Shown piece by piece: positions 35,867 through 47,309 of a stretch of DNA of 64,000 nucleotides. Every line of letters begins with the position of its first letter. Within the stretch, counting starts at the first letter, position 1. A program made the translations under genes and the position numbers. Origin of the DNA: Balamuthia mandrillaris (Eukaryota > Discosea > Longamoebia > Balamuthiidae); the NCBI GenBank assembly GCA_031835245.1, contig JAVKOQ010000017.1, positions 1 through 64,000 on the forward strand, written 5' to 3'. The notes beneath the pieces were generated by a model. It did no database searches and was not told the origin of the DNA. It saw only the letters and a program-made list of their open reading frames with translations.

Positions 35867-37071
35867 TCTTTGAAAAAATTAACCGTGCGTGCTAACATAT
35901 CTGTTTACAGTTGAAAGAAATCTACGAAGTGGTGCGAAGAAACACAGGAGTACAAGAAGAGAACATCATTAAGACGTTGCGTACGGTGACCATCATCAAT
36001 TCCTACCCTAACAGGCACATCCAAATCATTTTGCGACTTTACAAAAGCCCAGCTGAAGTGTTGTTAGGCTTTGATATTGATTGTTGCACTTTTGGTTTTG
36101 ATGGCAAGAACGTGTGGGCTATGGAAAGGGGTTATCGTGCCTTGACCAAACGCTACAATCTGGTCAATCCGACTCGTCGCAGCAGCACCTACGAAAGCCG
36201 CCTCCTCAAGTACGCTAAAAGGGGTTTTATCGTGGCTGTACCAAACTTGGATAAAGCTCGTGTGGATAAAGATAACTTATTCCAGAAAAATGCGTGGGAG
36301 GCTAGTGGTTTGGGAAAACTTCTTATCTACGATCATCAATCCTCCAATCCTTTTGCTTTCGGCGGGTAACAACTAATATCTCTTAGAATTCTTTCTTGTT
36401 CTGTATTATTTTATTCTGCTGCTGACACGTTTTTATTTTCCTTCTTTTTTTGTTTTTTCACAAAAAAAAAAAAAAAAGCTTCCGAAGAAGAGGGAGAAAA
36501 GCTAAAGAAGATGAAGAGGCATCAGATTATAATCCCGAGGTAAGCATACCTTGGGGCCCTGGTTGGTTCGTTAACAAGATCATGGCCAAGTTGAAAGCTC
36601 AACAACGAGCCCATTACTTTGCCAATCTTTTCCGTGCCAAGAAGTACGGACTTTCCACCTCTGACGTGCAAGAGAATGATTCTACTCGCCTCTTCATTGG
36701 TGACGTTTCTGCTGTGTTGGACAAAGTCGATTGGGTCACCCAGTCGCCTGCCTACCAGGACATTGACCAAGACTTCAGAAGGAAGAAACTGTTGACAGGT
36801 TACTTTCTTCGAATGCTGATCGAATTTTTCGGAAAACTAACCATTTTTTTTACTTTTTCTGCCTTCTGTAATTCACACTCTTAGGCAGTTTTACTCCTTC
36901 GCTGAGCTTGCCTTGGGAGGATGGTGTTTACATTGGAGCACCCTCTACATCGCTTTCCGCAGTATCTTCCTTTTCTTCTCCTGTCAAGTCCTCTGAGGCT
37001 TCAACATCTTACCGCTTCCCAGTTTCTCCCAAGCCTGTATCTGCTGCACCTGTAAGTTGCTTCTCTTGTTT

Positions 37072-37111
<40 letters not shown>

Positions 37112-37952
37112 ACGAATGTGCCTAATTTTATTTTTTAAAAATTATTATTCATTGAACTAGTCCACTCCGCCAAGTCAGTTTATCTCCAGGAATCAGCAAT
37201 TCAAGCAAGCAAGAGAAACCGGCAATCTAAACTTGTTGACTCCACCCCAGTCTCCAGCAGCACCAAAGACTTCCTCCTTTACCATCGCTTCCGCCGCCTC
37301 TCCATCCCGCGTAACCACAGAGGACTTTTTCGTGCCGTTGTCTTCTTCGGCAGTGGATGCCTCTCCCACTTACTCCACTGCGGCAGCTTCGTATGCGCTT
37401 GATGTGTCGGCCTTCCAGCCAAAACCGGCCTCCGCCATAACGAGCTTTGTTGGCGACTCGTCATCGTCATCTTCTAACATAGATCTTTCTGCGTTTGGAC
37501 CTACTGTATCCTCTGCTCCCTCGTTCTACTCCATTCCAACTGCTAGTAGTGCTGCTTTAACGACGCCTTCTTCTCCTTCTGCTTTTGGTGTTACTTCTGC
37601 TTCTACTTCTTCTTCCACGACCACTGGGCTTGGCTTCAATTATGCTCAACCAGCTCCTTATAATTCTTCTTCTTTCTCCTCTTCTTCTGCGAGCGCGAAT
37701 CTCTTTGGACAGGCGGCAGCAGCACTTGCCGCTGGACACAGAACCGGCGAAGATCTCAAAGGTCCCACAAAGATCCTTTTGTTGCTGTCACGGGCTTACA
37801 AAGAGGGCTGCATCAATGAGGTAGAGAGGCGCAACCTTAAGGACCTCTTCATTCGCGAGAACGAGGTGCTCACCGCCGCTGCTGAAGTCTACGAGATTGA
37901 TGGCGACTGGGATGAGCTTGTGGACACCTTCCAAAGGATCGCTCAACTGTGA
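35153..37952 (+). CDS. Nucleotidyltransferase-like protein with an N-terminal histone H3 tail
   Basis: Seven exons (35,153-35,235, 35,298-35,454, 35,522-35,815, 35,911-36,365, 36,479-36,798, 36,885-37,051, 37,161-37,952) join in phase to give 755 residues. It begins M-ARTKQTARKS, identical to histone H3 residues 1-10 including K4, R8, K9 and S10, then diverges at once (IISPQKP); no histone fold follows. The middle (about residues 130-400) has VFVAGGAVLANL and SSDIDIFLYG, a GG...DxD pattern of nucleotidyltransferase folds, and LLGFDIDCCTFGFDG. Then come Ser/Ala/Pro-rich low complexity and a helical C-terminus (LLLLSRAYKEGCINEVERRN). The catalytic assignment is tentative. The exact H3 peptide suggests mimicry of a methylatable, reader-bound tail. 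Confidence 0.8.
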
Positions 37953-38100
37953 TAACACTCTTTTGCGCAAGGAGTGTTTTCTGGCAGAGATTGCCTTCCC
38001 CTTGGTGCTTTACTTGCCTCTGTCCAGAGACCCACTCCTTAAGTATAATTTTTCTTATTTTAAATAACGATTGTTTTTATGCACATTCTTGCCTCCTCTT

Positions 38101-41100
38101 CTACAAGAGCGCCGAGGAGGATGAAGCAGGAGGCAGAAGAAGATGAGCCAAGTAGCCCACTCTTTCTCTTCCGCCCATCAGGTAGAGAAAACCAGCCTCA
38201 TCAAAGTAGAACATCTGCTCAAAGATGAACAGCAGGTTATCCTTCAACAAACGTGCCGTGAGCAACTTATCCTCTCCTTTGGGGCAGTGCGCCAACGTCA
38301 ACCCGACATGCCACCGCTGTAGAGCGGGATGCCATCCTCTGGTCTCGTAACACGGCAGATGGAACGGCACGTATCCTCTGCTGCCTCGTTCTTCTGCCCC
38401 GTGCGATGAAGGATATTCCCGGTGTTGTGGTTCTGCCATTTGTTCATGTGGATGTTGGTGTGGTGTTACTGCCCAAGTCCTACTTGTTGCTCTCTTTCGT
38501 CTTTGTTGTTGTGTTTCGTCTGTGTTGCTTGTGGTGCTAGTGTTGTGTGATGCTGTTGACCCGGTGTTGATAATGTCTCTATCAAGCCAATGCTGTGCCC
38601 TTGAGTGCAAAAACTGCACCAGGTAAACGCTCCACTCTCCCTCTGGAGGGCGTCGTCCTGATGCTGTTAGGTCTCCTCCTTCTCTTCGCTTGGCCGAACT
38701 TCCCAGCGATAGTGCTGATATCCGAACGTGCTTCCCACCACCAGCTGCTTTGTCACCTTGTCCCGCTCCTTCTTCTTTTGTTCCTTTGTCATTTTCTTTC
38801 TCCTTTTTGTCCTCCTTATTTCCTGGTGTTACATCTCCATCTGTTTCTTTATGTTCTGCACTGCTGTTGTTGTTTGTGCCGGTTAACAGTGGTGGCCGTT
38901 CCCTCCATTTCCGCTCTACCTCTCTCAACTTTTTCCACAACATGTCTTCCTCCTCTGCTTCGTTTTCCTCCATCGATAAATAGGTCTGCCAGTCTTCTCC
39001 TGACGATCCTGCAGAGACGGAGTGTTGAGGAATTGCAAGCCGATGGCGACTGCTCGCCATGATCAAGCTCTTCTTGTGGATGACCGCCAAGACGCTCTCT
39101 CCTTTCCCCAACCACTGCCGTATCCTATCCACGTTCGTACTGTGGTTGTTGCTTCGCTCCTCTGCTTGTTGGACGGTGATAGGAAGTGGAGGCAACATGC
39201 TGCTCTCTCTGAGCAACAGTTTCTCTTTGGCCGGAAACCATCCTTGAAAAGTGTGTGTCTGGTCTCTACCGTCTTTGACCTGGAGGAGCTGTTCTTCCGA
39301 CGCACCTTCGTCTTTCTCCTGCGTTGTGGCCTTTTCTATCTCTGACAATCGTTCTCGCCACCATTGCATCCATTGTGGTGGTTTGTTCTTCTCCTCCTTC
39401 GATGATTTCAAGGATGATGCTCTGCTGTCTTTGTGTCGAGCAAATGGAGAGTACGGTATTGTACCCTCGTCTCCATCAGGAGATGAAGAAGGGCTATGGT
39501 GATAATAATCTCCCCTTGCGGAAATGCTTCCTCGCAAGAGAAACGACAAGCCATGTTGTGGTTGTTGGTTGGTTGCACCTCCCAAGTCGTCTCCTGGTTC
39601 TTTCATCCATTTGCGAAATCCTTTTAGCAAGCTGATGTTGTAGCTTCCTTTCCGCACGATACCAGGTTCCCTCTTGTCTTTCTCCTTTTCTTTCTCTTTC
39701 TTTCCACCAAAACTGTCCGTTATCACAAAAGCTGGTCGAGTGCTGTGAGTGTTACTTGCGTCGCTTGGAGAACGATCGCCATCTTCAGAGTTGGCAACGG
39801 CTGAACCTCCTCCCCATGCTTCAACGGCTTGTCTTACTTTCTCAGCCACGTCCGCCTCCTTCAACTGTTTCTTTGGCTCTTTCTCTTCATCGTCGTTGAC
39901 ACCAGTCAACGCAGAGAAGACTCCCGCTCGTCTACGTTCAGGGTCCAGCACCCTTCGTTTTCTCTCGACCGCTTTCGCTAAAATGCTTCCTTCTGTGAAG
40001 GTCCGTTGCGCATCTCCTGTGGCATACAGTTTGTAGGTGTCTTCATCCGAAAGGACCCAACCCTCATCTTCCTTGTCTTCCAGGGCGTTCGGGGAGGTCT
40101 TTGTCAGTTCTGCAAGCTTGTGAGTTGTTGACGGACTCACTGTAGAGGAAGTAGAGGAGGAAGGCGCAAGAGCATCCCAGCCATCGAAAAAGTCATCATC
40201 CAGATCGTTCCAGCCCTCAGCCTCCTTCTTATTGTGTTCCTTACCCTCTTTTGCAGTTTTCTGGCCGCTGTTGTTATCCTTGTTGTGCTCCTTCTTCTCT
40301 TCTTTCTTTTTGCGAAAACTGTTTCCTCTGCTTTGTTGCAACCGTTTGACTCTTTGACTGAGTTCCAGCCATTCGGCCACATCGTCTTTGTTCATCGTGA
40401 CCTCTTTTCCTTCTCCATCTACTTCTTCCACCTTTGCCAACCTCCATTTGTCTCCCCAAACCGCAATATCAGCGCTGGCTGTTTTCTCCTTGTCTTTTTC
40501 TTTCTTCTTGCTGCTGCCTTTGCGATGTTTGGCGCCACTTGCTCCCGAAGGAAGTGAACTGCCGGAGCTGCTATCGTTGTTGCTCGAAGTTCGAGCTCTT
40601 CTTCGAGTAGTGGTGCTGGTGCTGCTGCTCCTCAGCCGCCGCTGAAGGTTTTGTTTGTCTTCTCCAGAAGAACTACTCCCTTTCGCTGTTTCTTCCTTTT
40701 CGTTATCTTTTCTCCTACCGCTTCGCTTCAAGTTAAGGGGTTGCTCTTGTGTTGCCGGTGTATTGGCGAGTTGAGAGTTGAGCGTTGTTGGCTTTGTTGG
40801 GGTCTCTGCAAGCGTTGGAGGGACCCCTACGCTAAGCGTTCTGCTATGTCGCTTGCTGCTGCTGTGACTCCTTCGATGGGACGCCGGGCTGTTGCTGTCC
40901 GTTCGAGAACGGCGGCGTGCACTCCGCTCACTTACATCTTTGGATTCGCCCTCTTTATCTGACCCTTCGTTGGAGTGGGTCTGTGAGTGGTGAGAACGTT
41001 GAGGGTGAAGGCGAGAATAGGAAGCTTGGCGACGATGTTTCTTGTGTGGGTCTTTGAGGTGTTCTCCTTCACGGTTTTTGCCCTTGTGGCTCCTCTTCTC

Positions 41101-41922
41101 GTGCGGTGACTCCACCACAATTCCAGCCCGTTCTTTGGCAAGAAGCGCAGCAGTTTGTTCTCCATCATCGAGCTCAACGGCACCTTCCACAACTTCTTCG
41201 TTGGTAGTTTGGTCAGGTTTAGCCTTCCGAACTTGGTGACAATGTCCCGAGTTGTCGTTTACGAATGTAGAGGTAGAAGGTGAAGGAGCATCTTCAGGAC
41301 CGTTATTTCCCTCTTCTTTTCCCAAGTGCAGCAAGACAATAGGCAACAAATCCTCTTCCTGCGTTTTACTTCGTTCCTTTCCTGTGACCTTCGTTAGGCT
41401 CTGGTGGTTCTCGTGGTTATTTTTCAGGCCTAATGGAGGGGGCCTTGGTTTAGAATAGGGGTTGGGGGAAGCTCGGGAGTTGGAAAGCGACGACGAGAAA
41501 GAAGAGCAGGCAAAGGCCGGTATTGTGGGCACAGAGGAGGAAGAGGCGGTCACCGGCACCCCACCCTCGCTCTGCGTGCGTCTAAACTTGGCTTGTTTCT
41601 CTTTGGCCACGGTTAACTCTCTCAACTGCTCCTCCGCCACCCGTTTAAAGAAGGTAAGGTTCCGGAAGAAACGTCTCTTGCGCCCTTCCTCCAGATCTCG
41701 GTCCGAAGGCAGGAGAACTCTGGTGATGGTGGTAGAAGGGGAGCTGCCCTCGATTCCATAGTCCAGTTGAATGTCCACCACGTCTCGGAACCGAAGCCGA
41801 CCTTCCGCAGATCCTTGTTTATGCGTGCGTTTGTTTGAAATCATTGGGGAGGAGGAAGCGCCTGGATCCCCGCTTTCCTCAGAGCCCATTATTTCCTTTG
41901 AGAGAGCATCTGGACTATTCAT
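38101..41922 (-). CDS. Unknown 1273-residue low-complexity protein
   Basis: One intronless frame of 1273 codons starts at 41,922 with MNSPDALSKEIM. Two regions look ordered: the N-terminus (FRDVVDIQLDYGIEG to FFKRVAEEQLRELTVAKEKQ) and the C-terminus (GEWSVYLVQFLHSR; CYETRGWHPALQRWHVGL; LLKDNLLFIFEQMFYFDEAG). Between them are Ser/Arg-, Lys/Glu- and His-rich tracts, including several SRT/RRR stretches. No signal peptide, membrane segment or known motif is seen. Lack of introns over 3.8 kb is unlike most neighbours. Reading-frame length and open ends support a real gene; function is unknown. Confidence 0.75.
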   Translation of the reverse strand: MNSPDALSKEIMGSEESGDPGASSSPMISNKRTHKQGSAEGRLRFRDVVDIQLDYGIEGSSPSTTITRVLLPSDRDLEEGRKRRFFRNLTFFKRVAEEQLRELTVAKEKQAKFRRTQSEGGVPVTASSSSVPTIPAFACSSFSSSLSNSRASPNPYSKPRPPPLGLKNNHENHQSLTKVTGKERSKTQEEDLLPIVLLHLGKEEGNNGPEDAPSPSTSTFVNDNSGHCHQVRKAKPDQTTNEEVVEGAVELDDGEQTAALLAKERAGIVVESPHEKRSHKGKNREGEHLKDPHKKHRRQASYSRLHPQRSHHSQTHSNEGSDKEGESKDVSERSARRRSRTDSNSPASHRRSHSSSKRHSRTLSVGVPPTLAETPTKPTTLNSQLANTPATQEQPLNLKRSGRRKDNEKEETAKGSSSSGEDKQNLQRRLRSSSTSTTTRRRARTSSNNDSSSGSSLPSGASGAKHRKGSSKKKEKDKEKTASADIAVWGDKWRLAKVEEVDGEGKEVTMNKDDVAEWLELSQRVKRLQQSRGNSFRKKKEEKKEHNKDNNSGQKTAKEGKEHNKKEAEGWNDLDDDFFDGWDALAPSSSTSSTVSPSTTHKLAELTKTSPNALEDKEDEGWVLSDEDTYKLYATGDAQRTFTEGSILAKAVERKRRVLDPERRRAGVFSALTGVNDDEEKEPKKQLKEADVAEKVRQAVEAWGGGSAVANSEDGDRSPSDASNTHSTRPAFVITDSFGGKKEKEKEKDKREPGIVRKGSYNISLLKGFRKWMKEPGDDLGGATNQQPQHGLSFLLRGSISARGDYYHHSPSSSPDGDEGTIPYSPFARHKDSRASSLKSSKEEKNKPPQWMQWWRERLSEIEKATTQEKDEGASEEQLLQVKDGRDQTHTFQGWFPAKEKLLLRESSMLPPLPITVQQAEERSNNHSTNVDRIRQWLGKGESVLAVIHKKSLIMASSRHRLAIPQHSVSAGSSGEDWQTYLSMEENEAEEEDMLWKKLREVERKWRERPPLLTGTNNNSSAEHKETDGDVTPGNKEDKKEKENDKGTKEEGAGQGDKAAGGGKHVRISALSLGSSAKRREGGDLTASGRRPPEGEWSVYLVQFLHSRAQHWLDRDIINTGSTASHNTSTTSNTDETQQQRRKRATSRTWAVTPHQHPHEQMAEPQHREYPSSHGAEERGSRGYVPFHLPCYETRGWHPALQRWHVGLTLAHCPKGEDKLLTARLLKDNLLFIFEQMFYFDEAGFLYLMGGRERVGYLAHLLLPPASSSSALL

Positions 41923-42519
41923 TTCTTTGTTCTACCAAGGTGAAATGTCCAAGCAAAGAAGGGAAAGCCCTTCTTCCTCCTCTAAGCGCCGTTCACCGAG
42001 AAGCTATGAATATCGCCCCCGCTGCGTGCGCGGGAGGGGGTGGAGTTCAACGATAACTTAACGCGGAGAAAACGCTGAAAGATACGTTAGATATATAGTG
42101 GGGCACGCGGTGTGCCGATTCGCCTTTCTTTTGAAAAAGGCCAAACTTACCAAATTTAGAAGTAATGTTTTCAAATATCTGAAAAACGATTGGTTGGAAT
42201 TTGGTATTCTTTTTTTTTTTGGCCTCAACTTGTGAAACACTTGACGAGGGCATGAGTCGACGTGTCCATTTGGTCCGAATAAGGAATTTGTCGACAAATA
42301 TGACCAAAAAAGGAAGGGCCGAGCAAAAAAAAGAGAAACCACAAAAAAAAAAGAAAAACAAAATTTTTTTTGGGGGGAAAGAAAGGGGGCCAAGCGAGAG
42401 CGAGACAAGGCTTTGCAACCACACAGAGAGAGCCTCCATCTCGCACACCTTTTTTTTTGGGGAGCTCACGATTTAGTTCTGCCAAACTTTGCTTGAGATC
42501 GCAACAAAACAATTGGAGG
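41923..42519. promoter_or_regulatory. Divergent spacer upstream of coatomer alpha
   Basis: About 600 bp between two divergent starts. It has A and T homopolymers and no supported ORF. The overlapping short frames at 42,047-42,548 on both strands carry no domain and are probably chance. Confidence 0.45.
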
Positions 42520-44007
42520 ATGTTGACCAAACTGGAGACAAAAAGCAATCGAGTGAAAGGATTGGCGTTTCATCCCAAGCGCCCTTGGATCCTTGCCAGC
42601 TTGCACAACGGCCTCATTCAACTTTGGTGAGTAGCCTCACAACCAACTTGATTTCACACTGTCTTTTTTGTCATTCCTTCATCTCTTCTCTTTTTACTTT
42701 CTCTCTCTCTCTCTCTCCCCCTTCCTCTCTCTCTCCCTCTCGTCTCTCTCTCCCGTCTTTCTCTTCTGTCTCATCTCTTCTCATTTTTACTCGTTCACTG
42801 TCTTCTCCTTTGATGCTGATCATCTCCTTGCTTTTTTGCTGAACCAATCATGAAAACAACAACAGGGACTACCAGATTCGGACACTGCTGGAGCGCTTCG
42901 ACGAGCACGACGGCCCCGTTCGTGGCATAGCCTTCCACCACAGCCAGCCCCTCTTCGTCTCTGGCGGTGACGACTACAAGATCAAAGTATGGAACTACAA
43001 GCTGCGCCGCTGCCTGTTCACCCTGCTGGGCCACCTGGACTACATACGGACGGTGGAGTTCCACCACACCTATCCTTGGATACTGAGTGCCTCCGACGAC
43101 CAAACCATCCGCATATGGAACTGGCAGTCGAGGACGTGCATCGCGGTGCTCACTGGCCACAACCATTATGTCATGTGCGCTCAGTTCCACCCGAAGGAGG
43201 ATTTGGTGGTGTCGGCCTCCCTTGATCAGACGGTGCGAGTGTGGGACCTCTCTGGTCTGCGCAACAAGACCGTCTCTGCGGCGCCCCACTCCCCTGCCAT
43301 GGGAGGCGGGGATGACAGCCTGAGGCTGGGACAGAACGACCTCTTTGGCAACCCTAGCGTGGTTGTTAAGTACGTGCTCGAGGGACACGACAGAGGCGTC
43401 AATTGGGCTGCCTTCCATCCTTCCCTCCCTCTCATTGTGTCTGGAGCGGACGACCGTTACGTCAAGCTCTGGCGCTACAACGACACCAAGGCCTGGGAAG
43501 TCGACACGCTTCGTGCTCACTACAACAACGTTTCCTGCGTGCTCTTCCACCCTCACCAGGAGCTCATTCTGAGTAACTCTGAGGATAAGACCATCCGTGT
43601 CTGGGATATGTCCAAACGCACTGCCATTCAGAGCTTCCGCAGAGAGCACGATCGCTTTTGGATCATGGCTGCGCATCCTGAGAAGAATCTTTTCGCTGCG
43701 GGTATGTTATTTTTGTCTATTTTTCTTATCCCTTTCTCTTTTAACTTAGTTGCTAAAAATAACATGAAATAAAATAGGACACGATAGTGGTCTTTTGGTA
43801 TTCAAGTTGGAGAGAGAGCGCCCAGCCTACGATGTGCACAAGGGAGTATTATACTACGTCAAAGACCGCTATTTGAGGACTTATGAATGCAGCAGCACCC
43901 GCGATGTGCCTGTACTTGCTATTCGTCGTAACAGCACAAAACCTCCTATCTCCCTTTCATACAACCCCGCCGAAAAGGCAGTTCTTATTTGCTCCGTACG
44001 CGTTCCT

Positions 44008-44062
<55 letters not shown>

Positions 44063-47046
44063 CTAGAATGTCCCTCATTATCTTTCGGTAGGATGTGGAG
44101 GGAGGTTATTATGAGCTATACAAGGTTCCTGCTGATGGCAAAAGCAATGACTCAGTAACGCCCAAGAAGGGCTCCGGTTTGTGTGCTGTATTTGTGAAGC
44201 GCAACCGTTTCGCCGTATTGGATACTAAAACTCAAATGGTTACTCGTCGTTCTCTATCTCTCATTATCCACTCTTTTCTGATTCGAAAAAAAAAACAAAA
44301 ACAGATATGGGTCAAAAACTTGAATGGAGATGCCACCAAACAAATCCCATGCCCAGTTCACACAGATTATATCTTCACCGCAGGTTTGGGTTGTGTGCTC
44401 CTTCGCTCGGATGACAGGATGGTACTCTTTGATTTGCAACAGCGCAGAAAGTTGGGAGAAATCCCCACCTCTACCTCCATCAAATATGTGGTTTGGTCTG
44501 AAGATACTCGTAATCCTAGCGTTGCCCTCCTCAGCAAAGACAGTACGCCTCTCTCCCTCCCTCCCCTCGCTGCCTGTTCTCTTTTGGGTGGCTAACTAAG
44601 TGTTGGTACAGCGGTGATACTGGCTGATCGAAAACTGGGACAACTATGTACCATCAGCGAGACAATTCGTGTTAAGAGCGGTGCCTGGGATGAGAACGGA
44701 GTGTTTATCTACACTACTCTTAACCATATCAAATATTGCCTACGCAACGGGTACTTTATCCCCTCTTTATCTTTTTTTTTTAAAAAAATCTTTTCCCTTC
44801 TCTGTCTTACGGTTCCTTTGGCACCAAATAACACAGTGACCATGGCATCATTCGCACTTTAGAGGCGCCAGTCTACATAACAGCAGTACGCCGCAATAAA
44901 GTCTATTGCTTGGATAGGGAAGGCCGTAACAGGGTAATCATCGTGGATAATACTGAGTACATGTTCAAGCTGGCCCTCATGCAACGCAAGTACGGAGAGG
45001 TGCTCAACATGGTGCGCCCTGGGCAGAATAATCTTGTCGGTCAGTCCATCATCGCCTACCTCCAACAAAAGGGCTTCCCTGAGGTAGCCCTCCATTTTGT
45101 CAAGGACGAGAAGACCAAGTTCAACTTGGCACTAGAGTGTGGCAAGATTGACGTGGCCACCACCTGTGCCAGAGCCCTGGATGACAAGGAGAGCTGGCAT
45201 CGCTTGGGGGCGGAGGCCTTGAGGCAAGGCAACCATCAGGTCGTGGAGATTGCCTACCAGAGGACCAAGAACTTTGACCGCCTCTCCTTTTTGTATCTGA
45301 TCACGGGCAACACGGAGAGACTGGGCAAGATGTTGAAGATTGCAGAGATGCGTCAGGACACCATGTCTAGGTTCCATAATGCTCTTTATCTTGGCGACGT
45401 TGCCGAACGTGTTCGCATTCTTGAAGAAGCTAATCAACGTAAGTGAGCCTCTTACTTCTCGCTTCTTGCTCTTTTCTCTTCTCTCAACATTATCCTGCAT
45501 AAACAGTTTCCTTCGCCTATATCACTGCCGCGACACACAACTTGACCGACCAAATGGAGAGCCTCGCACAGAAGCTGGGCGGCAACCTCCCTGAAGTTCC
45601 CGACAGCAGCGAAACGCGGCTGCTGCAACCTCCCATCCCCATCATGCGCAACGAGACCAACTGGCCCCTCCTTACCGTCTCTCCCGGCTACTTCGACAAC
45701 CTGGAAGACCACGCCGCTAAGTTTGGCGGCGAGGCCATCTCAGCTGCCGAAGACGTGGATGCTGCCGGTTGGGATGAGGATGCAGGTTCTTCCTCTGCTC
45801 TTGCTGCTGGCGCTGATGATGGCGATACAGCGGGTTGGGGAGACGACGAGGACGTTCTCGGTGAGGGAGAAGGAAGCAAAGCGGCTGCCGCAGGCGAAGA
45901 AGAAGAAGGCGGCGGTTGGGGAGACGACGAAGAGCTCGCCGGCTTGGACGAGGTGGAAGCCTCCTCTGCCTCCTCCAAAGATGCCTTCTTCGTGGTGCCC
46001 CGCCACGGCCCCTCCGCCAGAGAGACTTGGATCAAGAGCTCAAAGCTGGCAGCCGACCATGCCGCCGCTGGCTCCTTTGAGACCGCCATGGAGCTGCTCA
46101 ACCAGCAGGCCGGCATCGTCAATTTTGAGCCGCTGAGACCCTTCTTTATGACCCTTGCCACGGCCGCCTTCTCATCCTTCTCTGCTGTCTCCTCCACTCC
46201 TTCTTTGCTCTCTCCTATTCACCGCAACTGGAACACCGGTGCCAACCTGCAAAAGGACGGCCAGCCAGTGCTCTGCTTAAAGCTGCAGCAGCTAATTGAC
46301 CGATTGAAGGTGGCGTATACGGCCACCACCAAGGGACAGTTTGGTGAGGCTCTCGCTCATTTCCAGTACATCATGCATGCCCTTCTCTTTGTAGTCGTTG
46401 ATTCCAGACAAGCTCAAAACGAGGTTTCTTTCTTTCTGCTTGTTTTCCTTCTCCTCCTCTTTCCACTTCCTGTCCAATCATCTCACAAAAGAAAAACTGA
46501 AACATTGGGCAACAGGTAAAAGAGTTGTTGGAATTGTGTAAAGAATACGCGACTGGTCTTCGCATAGAACTCTCCAAGAAAGACTTGCCACAAGGAGCCT
46601 CCTCCGCCGTTCGTCAACTGGAACTGGCCGCCTACTTCACCACCTGCAAGCTGCAACCCATTCATCGCATGTTGACCCTGCGCGCCGCCATGAAGGCCGC
46701 TCACCGCGTGAAGAACTATGCTACGGCCGCCTCCTTTGCTCGTCGCCTGTTGGAGCTGAACCCAAAGCCGGAGATCGCGAACGAGGCTAGAAAGGTCGTT
46801 AAGTTTGCGGAGAGCAATCCCAACGACGAGCATCAGATCGACTATGATGAGAGGAATCCCTTCGTGGTGTGCAGCAGGACATTCACCCCTATTTACAAGA
46901 ACAAGCCCACCGTCTTTTGCCCCTATTGTAATGCGGCGTACGTTCCTTCGGAGGCGGGCAAGTTGTGTCTCACGTGCAATGTGGCCGAGATTGGCAAACA
47001 GGCCACTGGTCATAAGGTCCTTGCTGTTGGAGGCAACCGTGATTAG
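42520..47046 (+). CDS. COPA: Coatomer subunit alpha (COPI)
   Basis: Nine exons (42,520-42,626, 42,866-43,701, 43,778-43,995, 44,092-44,238, 44,305-44,542, 44,612-44,750, 44,837-45,438, 45,507-46,423, 46,516-47,046) give 1244 residues, near the usual 1,220-1,230. The start [19 protein letters not shown] and the WD40 blades ([61 protein letters not shown]) are typical of alpha-COP. The TPR-like middle reads [13 protein letters not shown]. The C-terminus has two CxxC pairs ([20 protein letters not shown]). It forms the COPI coat for Golgi-to-ER transport. Introns contain (CT)n. Residue identity is high throughout. Confidence 0.97.
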
Positions 47047-47309
47047 AGTTACCTCTCCTTTCGTTCTTGTTGTTGTCCTCTTTTTTATTATTTTTATTTT
47101 GCAATGCTCCACCACTTGTGTTATTTCTTCTTTGTCGTTGTTTGCTGTCGTTCATAAGTTTCAAAACCTCATCTGCCCCCATTCTTCTCTCTCTTCTCTC
47201 TCTCTCTCTCTCCCCCCCCTCCCCTTCTCTCTTACTCCCTCTCTGGAAAGGAATTGACAACTTCACTCAACTCATGTGGGGTGACCGCAAGTTGAAGGCG
47301 AAAAATGCT

